This document shows, in pieces, positions 1-7,146 of a stretch of DNA of 64,000 bases. A model generated the notes under the pieces. It saw nothing but the letters and a program-made list of their open reading frames with translations, searched no databases and was not told the DNA's origin. Origin of the DNA: Prauserella rugosa (GTDB lineage: Bacteria; Actinomycetota; Actinomycetes; Mycobacteriales; Pseudonocardiaceae); NCBI RefSeq assembly GCF_000719975.1, contig NZ_JOIJ01000010.1, positions 1-64,000 on the forward strand. The letters are read 5' to 3'. The first letter of the stretch is position 1; each line of letters begins with the position of its first letter. A program made the translations under genes and the position numbers.

Positions 1-116
1 GCGTGGGAGCTTGGTTCATGTCCCCTCGCCTGGTAACCCGGGGCTTGCGACTCGGCCTTTCGGCTTTCGTCTGCCCGGTCTCCCTGGCGACGAAGAGAAC
101 ATTACACGTGGCCGAA

Positions 117-136
117 ACCCCCGAAAACAGGGGGGT
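117..136 (-). terminator. Possible upp terminator hairpin
   Basis: ACCCCC and GGGGGT flank an 8-nt A-rich loop about 40 bp beyond the upp stop. The stem is only 6 bp and is followed on the minus strand by a short T run (GGTTTCGG), so this is a weak terminator candidate. Confidence 0.35.
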
Positions 137-176
137 CCCCTTTTGACGAAAGCCCAGGTCAGAAGCTGATCATGCC

Positions 177-800
177 TCAGACGGTCCCGTACTGGCGGTC
201 GCCGGCGTCGCCGAGGCCCGGCACGATGAAGCCCGAGTCGTTCAGGCGCTCGTCCACGGACGCGGTCACGACGCGGACGGGAAGGTCGGCCTTCTCGAGC
301 AACTCCAGTCCCTCGGGGGCGGCCAGCGCGCACACGGCGGTGACGTCGGTGGCTCCGCGACCGGTGAGGAGCCGGATGGTGTGTTCCATCGATCCGCCCG
401 TGGCGAGCATGGGGTCGAGGACGAACACGGGACGGTCGGCGAGCGATTCGGGCAGCGACTCCATGTAGGGCGTCGGCTTCAGCGTCTCCTCGTCCCTGGC
501 CAGCCCGACGAAACCCATCTGGGCGTCCGGGATCAGCTTGTGCGCCTGGTCGGCCATCCCCAGCCCGGCTCGCAGGACCGGGACGAGCAACGGCGGCGCC
601 GCCAGGCGGTAGCCGTCGGTGAGCGCCACGGGGGTGTGGATCCGGTCGGTCACCAGGGGCGCCTCGCGCATGGCTTCGTAGACGAGCATGACGGTGAGCT
701 CGTGCAGCGCGGCGCGGAACGCGGCGCTGTCGGTCCGTGCGTCGCGCATCGTGGAGAGGCGGGCGCGGGCGAGCGGATGTTCGATGACCTCGACGTGCAT
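177..800 (-). CDS. upp: Uracil phosphoribosyltransferase
   Basis: Converts uracil and PRPP to UMP, the last step of pyrimidine base salvage; cytoplasmic. The 207-residue product has the usual UPRTase length, the PRPP-binding motif [14 protein letters not shown] (about residues 126-139) and the C-terminal uracil-binding segment with [17 protein letters not shown]. The ATG ending at 800 gives the family N-terminus ([15 protein letters not shown]); the frame stays open further upstream, but that extension is arginine-rich and unlike the family. No clear Shine-Dalgarno is seen. It is transcribed away from the DUF1707 gene. It fits the salvage genes deoC, add, deoA and cdd elsewhere in the window, since deoA releases its substrate uracil. 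Confidence 0.96.
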   Translation of the reverse strand: MHVEVIEHPLARARLSTMRDARTDSAAFRAALHELTVMLVYEAMREAPLVTDRIHTPVALTDGYRLAAPPLLVPVLRAGLGMADQAHKLIPDAQMGFVGLARDEETLKPTPYMESLPESLADRPVFVLDPMLATGGSMEHTIRLLTGRGATDVTAVCALAAPEGLELLEKADLPVRVVTASVDERLNDSGFIVPGLGDAGDRQYGTV

Positions 801-1027
801 ACCCAGGAGGGTACGGCGGGAAGTGCCTCGTCGGAGCCGGTGGTGGGACGACCGGACCCGCCACGTCACCCCGGACCGCCGGCCCCGGGACCACCGACCC
901 GTGCCCGGCACCAACGCCCGCCACCACACCCGCCACCGAACACGTCGTCACGAACTCCGCCGAGCACGCCGTCGAAACCGAGATCAACGGCGCGATGCGA
1001 CCTCCGCAGGCCCTAAGGTGAGGGGCC

Positions 1028-1699
1028 ATGACGGAACAGCCTGGGCCCGTGGATCCGAAACAGCTGCGCGCCTCCGACGACGACCGGGAACGCGTCGCAC
1101 AGCAGCTGCACAAGGCCATGGGGGACGGCCGCATCACGATGGCCGAACTCGACGAGCGACTCGGCACCGTGTACGCGGCGAAGACGCTCGGCGAGCTCGA
1201 GCCCGTGCTGGTCGATCTGCCGGACACCGTCTCTCCCGTCGAGGGGAGGAACCCGCCGGCCACGACGTCGAGTCGTTCCCCGGAGAGCAGGATCGGCGGC
1301 AGGCCCGGTTCGGCGACGTCGATCGCGATCATGTCCGGCGCCGACCGCAAGGGTCCCTGGGTGGTCCCGCGCCAGCACAACAGCTTCGCCTTCTGGGGCG
1401 GGGTGGAGATCGACCTGCGGGAGGCCCGGTTCGCCGAGCGGGAGGTGACGATCACGGCGGTGGCGATCATGGCCGGGATCGACGTGATCGTGCCCGACGA
1501 CGTGCACGTCCAGGTCAGCGGCGTGGGGCTGATGGGCGCGTTCGACAAGGTCGACAAGAAGAGCGCCGCACCCGAGGACGAGGTCCCGGACGCTGCCCCC
1601 GTGGTGAAGGTCAACGGCCTGGCGTTCTGGGGCGGGGTCGAGGTCAGGCGCGTCTCGCGGGAGAAGAAGCAGCGGAAGAAGAACAAGGAACTCGAGTAG
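1028..1699 (+). CDS. DUF1707 protein with LiaF-like C-terminal domain
   Basis: This 223-residue cytoplasmic protein has the DUF1707 domain near the N-terminus (about residues 12-64: LRASDDDRERVAQQLHKAMG, GRITMAELDERL), a module found in many actinobacterial proteins, often with membrane segments or LiaF-like domains. The C-terminal half repeats FAFWGGVEIDLREA and LAFWGGVEVRRV, the beta-helical pattern of the cell-wall-active-antibiotic-response domain. No membrane segment or signal peptide is visible. The exact role is unknown; envelope-stress sensing is suggested only by the C-terminal domain. A TAAGGT hexamer lies 6 nt before the ATG, so the mRNA may be leaderless, although GGTGAGGGG could also act as a ribosome site. 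The C-terminus is strongly basic (KKQRKKNKELE). Confidence 0.85.
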   Translation: MTEQPGPVDPKQLRASDDDRERVAQQLHKAMGDGRITMAELDERLGTVYAAKTLGELEPVLVDLPDTVSPVEGRNPPATTSSRSPESRIGGRPGSATSIAIMSGADRKGPWVVPRQHNSFAFWGGVEIDLREARFAEREVTITAVAIMAGIDVIVPDDVHVQVSGVGLMGAFDKVDKKSAAPEDEVPDAAPVVKVNGLAFWGGVEVRRVSREKKQRKKNKELE

Positions 1700-1717
1700 C
1701 GCGAATCTGGGGGAAAC

Positions 1718-2985
1718 ATGCACGCGGCACCCGGCGGCACGCGCCGCATCCTGACCGCACTGGCCGTGATCCTGATCGGGGGCAGTGTCGTCACGGCGCT
1801 CGCATCGGCGACAGCAGGCCCCGAGACCCCACCGCACACCGCGCGAGCAGGCGCGGACGAGAACGACCGGTTAAAGGCGGCACTCGGGCGACGTCACCGC
1901 GACCGGCGTGCCCGGTGCGCTCGCCGCGGCCGACGGCGACGCCGGAACGTGGCGGGGCGGCAGCGGCGTCGGCAACCTGTGGACCAAGCGTGACCGGCGA
2001 TCCGGACGGCCGGTTCCGGATCGCCAGCATCAGCAAACCGTTCACGGCCACACTCGTGCTCCAGCTTGCCGACGAGGGCCGCATCGGCCTCGACGACACC
2101 GTTGGTGAGCACCTGCCGGGGCTGCTGCCCTACTCCGAGCCGATCACCGTCCGCCAGCTCCTGCAGCACACGAGCGGCCTGCTGCGCGACCTTCCGCCGC
2201 ACCTGACGTGGGAAACGCTTCCCGAGATCGGTACCGAGCGGTTCGAGGCCTACACCCCGGAACGCCTCGTACGTGCGAGCACTGATCGTCCGCTGCAGTT
2301 TCGGCCCGGTACGTCGTGGGCGTACTCGAACGTCGGCTACACGGTCCTGGCCATGTTGGTCGAGAAGGTCACCGGCCAGCGGTTCGAGACGGCACTGGAC
2401 GAGCGCATCACCGGTCCACTGCAGTTGTCGGACACCGCGTCGATGCGCAGCTTCCCGTTCGTGCCCGGCGCGGCGGGCCGCGCCGACCTCACCGAATACG
2501 ACTACTCGCGCTACATCGGCGCCGGCAGCATGGTCTCGACCGCCGACGACGTGAACCGGTTCTTCGACGCGTTGCTCGGCGGTGAGCTGCTCAGCCCGGA
2601 CATGCTCAGGGAGATGACCGACACCGTGCCCGCGACGACACCGGACGGCGCGTACGCGGGCTACGACTACGGTCTCGGCATCTACCGGATGTCGCTGGGC
2701 AAGGGGTGCGGCGAGGCGTGGGGACACGACGGCTCGTTGCCCGGATCGGGAACGCTCAGTCTCCACCGCCCCGACGGCGACGCGGGCATGACGTTGACCG
2801 TCAACCAGAACATGACGGCTCCGCCGGAGACCGCCGGCGCGGTGTTCGGAGTCCTGACAACGGCCCTGTGCGGCGAGGACACACAGCCGCGGATCGCCTC
2901 GCAGGCGGGATCGGCGACGGCCGTCGCCGATCAGCCCCCGATGCCGCAGCAGGGCGGCTACCCTCACCGTCATGGCAACAGCTAG
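1718..2985 (+). pseudogene. Serine beta-lactamase-like / D,D-peptidase (S12), two frameshifts
   Basis: Three reading frames together reconstruct one secreted S12 (beta-lactamase class C / D-Ala-D-Ala carboxypeptidase) protein. Frame A (from ATG 1718) encodes a signal sequence (RRILTALAVILIGGSVVTALA). From about 1890 the family segment VPGALAAADGDAGTW is in a second frame, and from about 1990 the remainder is in a third. The third frame carries the catalytic SISK (SxxK), YSN in WAYSNVGY, and HDG in WGHDGSLPG. A surplus G near 1895 and a loss of two bases near 1989 (AAG C GTG where AAG CCG GTG fits the family) would restore one frame. The end overlaps deoC by 14 bp. It is either a true pseudogene or two sequence errors; a GTG at 1990 could still give a cytoplasmic fragment. 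Confidence 0.8.
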
Positions 2986-3925
2986 TTCGCCGGACGCACT
3001 CGCCGACGCCACCCGCGACGAGACGAGCCTGCGCCGGTTCCTGCACGGTCTTCCCGGTGTGGACCAGGTCGGGGTGGAGGCCAGGGCAGCGAGTCTCGGC
3101 ACCCGCAGCATCAAGAAGGCCGCGAAGCTCCAGGCGATCGACACCGCGATCTCGATGGTCGACCTGACCACGCTCGAGGGCGCCGACACCCGCGGCAAGG
3201 TGCGCGCGCTGGCCGCGAAGGCACGCAGGCCCGACCCGGACCGGCCGGACACTCCCCCGGTCGCCGCGGTGTGCGTCTACCCGGACATGGCCGCGACCGC
3301 GGTGGAGGCACTCCGCGGCACGGACATCGGTGTGGCGAGCGTGGCGACGGCGTTCCCGTCCGGACGGTCGAGCCGCGAGGTCAAACTCGCCGACGTGCGC
3401 CTCGCGGTGGAGGCGGGCGCGACCGAGGTCGACATGGTGATCGACAGGGGCGCGTTCCTCGAAGGGCGCTACGGGTTCGTGTTCGACGAGATCCGCGCCG
3501 TGAAGGAGGCGTGCGGCGAGGCGCACCTGAAGGTGATCCTCGAGACCGGCGAGCTGGCGACCTACGACAACGTGCGCCGCGCGTCGTGGCTCGGTCTGTT
3601 GGCGGGCGGCGACTTCATCAAGACGTCCACGGGCAAGGTCTCCCCCGCGGCGACCCTTCCCGTCACACACGTGATGCTGCAGGCCGTCCGGGACTGGTAC
3701 ACCGCAACGGGACAGCTGCGCGGCGTCAAACCCGCGGGCGGCATCCGCACCACGAAGGACGCGATCAAGTACCTCGTGGCCGTCCACGAGGTGGCGGGCG
3801 AGGAATGGCTGACGCCGTCGCTGTTCCGGTTCGGCGCGTCCAGCCTGCTGAACGACCTGTTGTTGCAGCGGCGCACCCAGCACGACGGTCACTACAGTGG
3901 CCCCGACTACGTGGCGGTGGATTGA
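2972..3925 (+). CDS. deoC: Deoxyribose-phosphate aldolase
   Basis: Cleaves 2-deoxyribose-5-phosphate to glyceraldehyde-3-phosphate and acetaldehyde, ending deoxynucleoside catabolism. The 317-residue protein belongs to the longer DeoC subgroup (like the animal enzyme) rather than the roughly 220-260-residue bacterial form. The Schiff-base lysine is K217 in FIKTSTGK; GVKPAGGIRT (K253) and EVDMVID (D154) are the other active-site segments. A TACCCT hexamer sits 7 nt before the ATG with no Shine-Dalgarno, suggesting a leaderless mRNA that starts inside the end of the broken S12 gene. Its stop overlaps the ATG of the next gene (TGATG), so the aldehyde dehydrogenases are probably cotranscribed and remove the acetaldehyde. 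Confidence 0.96.
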   Translation: MATASSPDALADATRDETSLRRFLHGLPGVDQVGVEARAASLGTRSIKKAAKLQAIDTAISMVDLTTLEGADTRGKVRALAAKARRPDPDRPDTPPVAAVCVYPDMAATAVEALRGTDIGVASVATAFPSGRSSREVKLADVRLAVEAGATEVDMVIDRGAFLEGRYGFVFDEIRAVKEACGEAHLKVILETGELATYDNVRRASWLGLLAGGDFIKTSTGKVSPAATLPVTHVMLQAVRDWYTATGQLRGVKPAGGIRTTKDAIKYLVAVHEVAGEEWLTPSLFRFGASSLLNDLLLQRRTQHDGHYSGPDYVAVD

Positions 3926-5358
3926 TGAGCGTGTGGGAGTACGCGCCCGCGCCCGAATCGCGCGACCTGGCGAATCTGCAACCGGCCTACCGGCCGTTCA
4001 TCGACGGCGCGTTCGTCGACGGCGGAGGCGACCCGCTGACGTCGATCAACCCGGCGACCGAGGAGCCCCTCGCCGAGGTCGGCACGGCTTCGGCGTCCGA
4101 TGTGGACATCGCCGTGCGCGCGGCGAGGACGGCGTTCGACACGGTGTGGGGGCCGATGCCGGGTGCCGAGCGGGCCAAGTACCTGTTCCGCATCGCACGG
4201 CTGATCCAGGAACGCTCCCGTGAACTGGCCGTGCTGGAGACCCTCGACAACGGCAAGCCGATCAAGGAGTCGCGGGACTCCGACGTCCCGACCGCCGCCG
4301 CGCACTTCTTCTACCACGCCGGTTGGGCCGACAAGCTCGACTACGCGGGCTACGGGCCGGACCCGAAGCCGCTGGGTGTGGCCGGCCAGATCATCCCGTG
4401 GAACTTCCCGCTGCTGATGCTGGCGTGGAAGATCGCGCCCGCGCTGGCGACCGGGAACACGGTGGTGCTCAAACCGGCCGAAACGACACCGCTGAGCGCG
4501 CTGGTGTTCGCCGAGATCTGCCAGCAGGCCGAACTCCCCGCGGGCGTGGTCAACATCGTGCCCGGTGCGGGCGACATCGGGTCGACGCTGGTGCGCCACC
4601 CGGGTGTCGACAAGATCGCGTTCACCGGGTCGACGGCCGTGGGCAAGGAGATCCAGCACGCGCTCGCCGGGACGGCCACACGCCTGACGCTCGAGCTCGG
4701 CGGCAAGGCGGCGAACGTCGTGTTCGACGACGCCCCACTCGACCAGGCCGTCGAGGGCATCGTGAACGGCATCTTCTTCAACCAGGGCCACGTCTGCTGC
4801 GCGGGCTCACGGCTGCTCGTGCAGGAGTCGATCGCCGAGGAACTGCTCGGCAAGTTGCGCGCGCGGATGTCGACGTTGCGACTCGGCGATCCGCTCGACA
4901 AGAACACCGACATCGGCGCGATCAACTCCGCCGAGCAGCTGGCGAAGATCCGCGAACTGACCGCGTCCGGCGAGGCCGACGGAGCCGAACGCTGGACGAG
5001 CCCCTGTGAACTGCCCGAACGCGGCTTCTTCTTCGCACCCACGGTGCTGTCGGGGGTCGAACAGTCGATGCGCGTGGCCCGCGAGGAGATCTTCGGGCCG
5101 GTGCTGTCGGTGCTCACCTTCCGCACCCCGGACGAGGCGGTCACGAAGGCCAACAACACGCCGTACGGGCTCTCGGCGGGCCTGTGGACCGAGAAGGGCT
5201 CGCGCATCCTGTGGCTGGCCGACCGCATGCGCGCAGGCGTGGTGTGGGCCAACACGTTCAACCGCTTCGACCCCGCCGCACCGTTCGGTGGTTACCAGGA
5301 GTCGGGCTTCGGCCGCGAGGGCGGCCGCACCGGACTGGAGGCGTACCTCGATGTCTGA
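3925..5358 (+). CDS. Aldehyde dehydrogenase, catalytic
   Basis: NAD(P)-dependent oxidation of an aldehyde to the acid; the position directly after deoC points to acetaldehyde. The 477-residue length is normal. Key residues are present: IIPWNFP (N160), K183 in VLKPAE, FTGS of the nucleotide site, the general base E257 in LELGGK, and the nucleophile in FFNQGHVCCAGSR (probably C291). EEIFGPVLSV and the C-terminal GGYQESGFGREGG are also typical. It overlaps deoC by 1 bp and the next gene by 8 bp, so translation is likely coupled. The substrate is inferred only from context. Confidence 0.93.
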   Translation: MSVWEYAPAPESRDLANLQPAYRPFIDGAFVDGGGDPLTSINPATEEPLAEVGTASASDVDIAVRAARTAFDTVWGPMPGAERAKYLFRIARLIQERSRELAVLETLDNGKPIKESRDSDVPTAAAHFFYHAGWADKLDYAGYGPDPKPLGVAGQIIPWNFPLLMLAWKIAPALATGNTVVLKPAETTPLSALVFAEICQQAELPAGVVNIVPGAGDIGSTLVRHPGVDKIAFTGSTAVGKEIQHALAGTATRLTLELGGKAANVVFDDAPLDQAVEGIVNGIFFNQGHVCCAGSRLLVQESIAEELLGKLRARMSTLRLGDPLDKNTDIGAINSAEQLAKIRELTASGEADGAERWTSPCELPERGFFFAPTVLSGVEQSMRVAREEIFGPVLSVLTFRTPDEAVTKANNTPYGLSAGLWTEKGSRILWLADRMRAGVVWANTFNRFDPAAPFGGYQESGFGREGGRTGLEAYLDV

Positions 5359-6217
5359 CCGCGTGAGTGTCGCGAAGACGTACAAGCTCTACATCGGAGG
5401 CAAGTTCCCGCGTTCGGAGTCCGGGCGGACGTACCCGGTGACCGACGCCTCCGGGGCCTTTCTCGCCAACGCCTCGCACGCCTCGCGCAAGGACGTGCGC
5501 GACGCGGTGTCGGCTGCGCGGAAGGCGTTCGGCGGGTGGTCCGGTGCGACGGCGTACAACCGCGGTCAGGTGCTGTACCGCGTCGCCGAGATGCTCGAGG
5601 GCCGCCGGGCCCAGTTCGCCGCGGAGGTGTCGGCGTGCGAAGGCATCTCCGCCGCCGACGCATCGTCCGTTGTGGACGCCTCGATCGACAGGTGGGTGTG
5701 GTACGCAGGCTGGACCGACAAGGTGGCGAGTGTCCTCGGTGCGGCGAATCCCGTTGCGGGGCCGTACTTCTCGTTCACCGTGCCGGAGCCGACGGGTGTC
5801 GTCGGCGTGCTCGCGCCGCAGTCGTCGTCGCTGCTCGGCCTGGTGAGCGTGCTCGCCCCGGTGTTGGCGACGGGGTGCACCGCGGTGGTGGTCAGCAGCG
5901 CCGACCGGCCGCTGCCGGCCATCACGCTGTCGGAGGTCCTGGCGACATCGGACGTTCCCGGTGGGGTCGCGAACGTCCTCACCGGACGTGCGGACGAGCT
6001 CGGGCCGTGGCTCGCCTCGCACGCCGACGTCAACGCGATCGACCCGACCGGCGCGAGCGCCGAGTCGCGTGTGGACATCGCCCGCGCGGCGTCCGGCACG
6101 GTGAAACGCGTGCTTCGCGTACCGGACGCCGAACCGGACTGGACGCAGCGTCCGGACATCTCCCGGCTCCGCCGTTACCTCGAGGCGAAAACCGTCTGGC
6201 ACCCCAAGGGCGCGTAA
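5351..6217 (+). CDS. Truncated aldehyde dehydrogenase homologue, non-catalytic
   Basis: A 288-residue protein aligning with the N-terminal (coenzyme-binding) half of aldehyde dehydrogenases: KLYIGGKFPRSESGRTYPV and GVVGVLAPQSSSLLGLVSVLAP. The Asn of the PWNFP motif is replaced (APQSSSL), FTGS has become DPTGA, and the protein stops before the Glu and Cys of the active site. It cannot be a normal dehydrogenase. It starts 8 bp inside the preceding catalytic gene, suggesting the two are made in fixed ratio; a regulatory or structural partner of the full-length enzyme is a reasonable inference. The ORF is clean, without internal stops, so it does not look like recent decay. Confidence 0.85.
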   Translation: MSDRVSVAKTYKLYIGGKFPRSESGRTYPVTDASGAFLANASHASRKDVRDAVSAARKAFGGWSGATAYNRGQVLYRVAEMLEGRRAQFAAEVSACEGISAADASSVVDASIDRWVWYAGWTDKVASVLGAANPVAGPYFSFTVPEPTGVVGVLAPQSSSLLGLVSVLAPVLATGCTAVVVSSADRPLPAITLSEVLATSDVPGGVANVLTGRADELGPWLASHADVNAIDPTGASAESRVDIARAASGTVKRVLRVPDAEPDWTQRPDISRLRRYLEAKTVWHPKGA

Positions 6218-6233
6218 CCCGCCCCTGGGTGCG

Positions 6234-6380
6234 CGTGTTGCGCCCTCGGGTGCGCGTGTCGCAGATCTGGGGCCGCGTGTTGCGCGTTGGCGAGCCCGTG
6301 TTGCGTCCCCGGGGGCACGTGTTGCAGATCTGGGGCCGCGTGTTGCGCCCTCAGGGTTCCGTGTTGGGGTTTCCGGGCGC
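6234..6380 (+). repeat. 21-bp tandem repeat array 1 (7 units)
   Basis: Cores of CGTGTTGCG or close variants begin at 6234, 6255, 6276, 6297, 6318, 6339 and 6360, exactly 21 bp apart. The 12 bases between cores are GC-rich and more variable (CCCTCGGG..., CAGATCTGGGGC). It lies in the 254-bp gap after the truncated aldehyde dehydrogenase gene. The orientation is opposite to array 2 on the far side of the small secreted-protein gene. Confidence 0.93.
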
Positions 6381-6471
6381 CCCGGTGCACGTCGCGCCCG
6401 GCCGAGGTCCGGATGAAAATCCCTACCAAGGTCGCTCCTGCAGTCGGTGAATCGTCCCTACGCTGCATGTC

Positions 6472-6969
6472 ATGAGACGCCCATCACTGCGCATCCTCAC
6501 GGCTGGCGCGGCAGCAGCCGCCGTCACACTACTCGGTGCAGGCACGGCTCAGGCGACGCCGTTCGAGGCCACCCAGACGAAGCTGACCCACGCCGACGCC
6601 GCGTCGCGCTTCGAGAGCGCGGGCATCACCTGGAGTTCCAGTGGCGGTTGCAGCGACCGCAACACCCCGACGTGCACCTCGTTCGAACAGGTCAACCTGG
6701 CCACCGTTCAGGGGGCCGAAACGTTGAAGTCGGCCAGTGGCTGCGCGCTGAACGTCACCGGCGGCACCGAAACCGGACACGCGGACGGCACGTACAGCCA
6801 CTGGAACGGCTACAAGCTCGACTTCTCGCTCTCGGACTGCCTCACGAGCTACGTGCAGAACACGTTCACCTCGATCGGCGGCAGCAAGTGGGAGTCCGCC
6901 TCCGGCAACGTCTACTACCTCGAGAGCAACCACTGGGACGTCACGTTCCACAACTGCGGCGGGTGCTGA
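6472..6969 (+). CDS. Small secreted M15-like zinc peptidase candidate
   Basis: A 165-residue protein with a signal peptide (basic start, AAAAAVTLLGAG core, cleavage near AQA-TP, about residue 28). The mature part has six cysteines (60, 68, 91, 123, 162, 165), so disulfides are likely. GTETGHA, SHWNGYKLD (H110-x6-D117) and ESNHWDV (E151-xx-H154) match the zinc-ligand pattern of MD-clan D,D-peptidases (family M15), whose members trim peptidoglycan peptides. That function is inferred from the motif only. The gene stands alone, flanked by inverted 21-bp repeat arrays, about 100 bp after array 1 and 10 bp before array 2. Similar short secreted proteins occur in other actinomycetes. Confidence 0.7.
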   Translation: MRRPSLRILTAGAAAAAVTLLGAGTAQATPFEATQTKLTHADAASRFESAGITWSSSGGCSDRNTPTCTSFEQVNLATVQGAETLKSASGCALNVTGGTETGHADGTYSHWNGYKLDFSLSDCLTSYVQNTFTSIGGSKWESASGNVYYLESNHWDVTFHNCGGC

Positions 6970-6978
6970 GCGCGAATC

Positions 6979-7146
6979 CGCAACACGGGTCCCTCGATCC
7001 GCAACACGCGACCCCGAAGGCGCAACACGGACTCGCCAAGACGCAACACGGGTCCCCGAAAGCGCAACACGCGCCCCCGGGGACGCAACACGGGCTCGCC
7101 AACGCGCAACACGCGCCCCTGAAAGCGCAACACGGGGTCAGGTGGT
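6979..7146 (+). repeat. 21-bp tandem repeat array 2 (8 units)
   Basis: CGCAACACG begins at 6979, 7000, 7021, 7042, 7063, 7084, 7105 and 7126, always exactly 21 bp apart. The intervening 12 bases vary but keep types such as GGCTCGCCAA, GGTCCCCGAA and CGCCCCCG. The array fills the whole gap between two convergent genes and runs into the helicase stop codon (7138-7140). This is the reverse complement orientation of array 1. Confidence 0.95.

Noticed and set aside
1..19. Possible start of a minus-strand gene at the left edge (ATG ending at 19)
   Set aside because: Only six codons are visible and the ribosome site is poorly spaced, so it cannot be supported.
1990..2985. Intact cytoplasmic beta-lactamase-like gene starting at GTG 1990
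   Set aside because: The family needs the preceding segment and a signal peptide, both present in other frames just upstream, so a frameshifted gene explains the region better.
6234..6380. CRISPR array
   Set aside because: The repeated core is only about 9 bp, spacers are 12 bp and related to each other, and no cas gene is present.
6979..7146. Heptad-repeat peptides (QHG/QHA-type) read through the 21-bp arrays
   Set aside because: A 21-bp unit keeps all frames open, so repeat peptides are expected by arithmetic. There is no start with a ribosome site and the arrays lie in intergenic positions.
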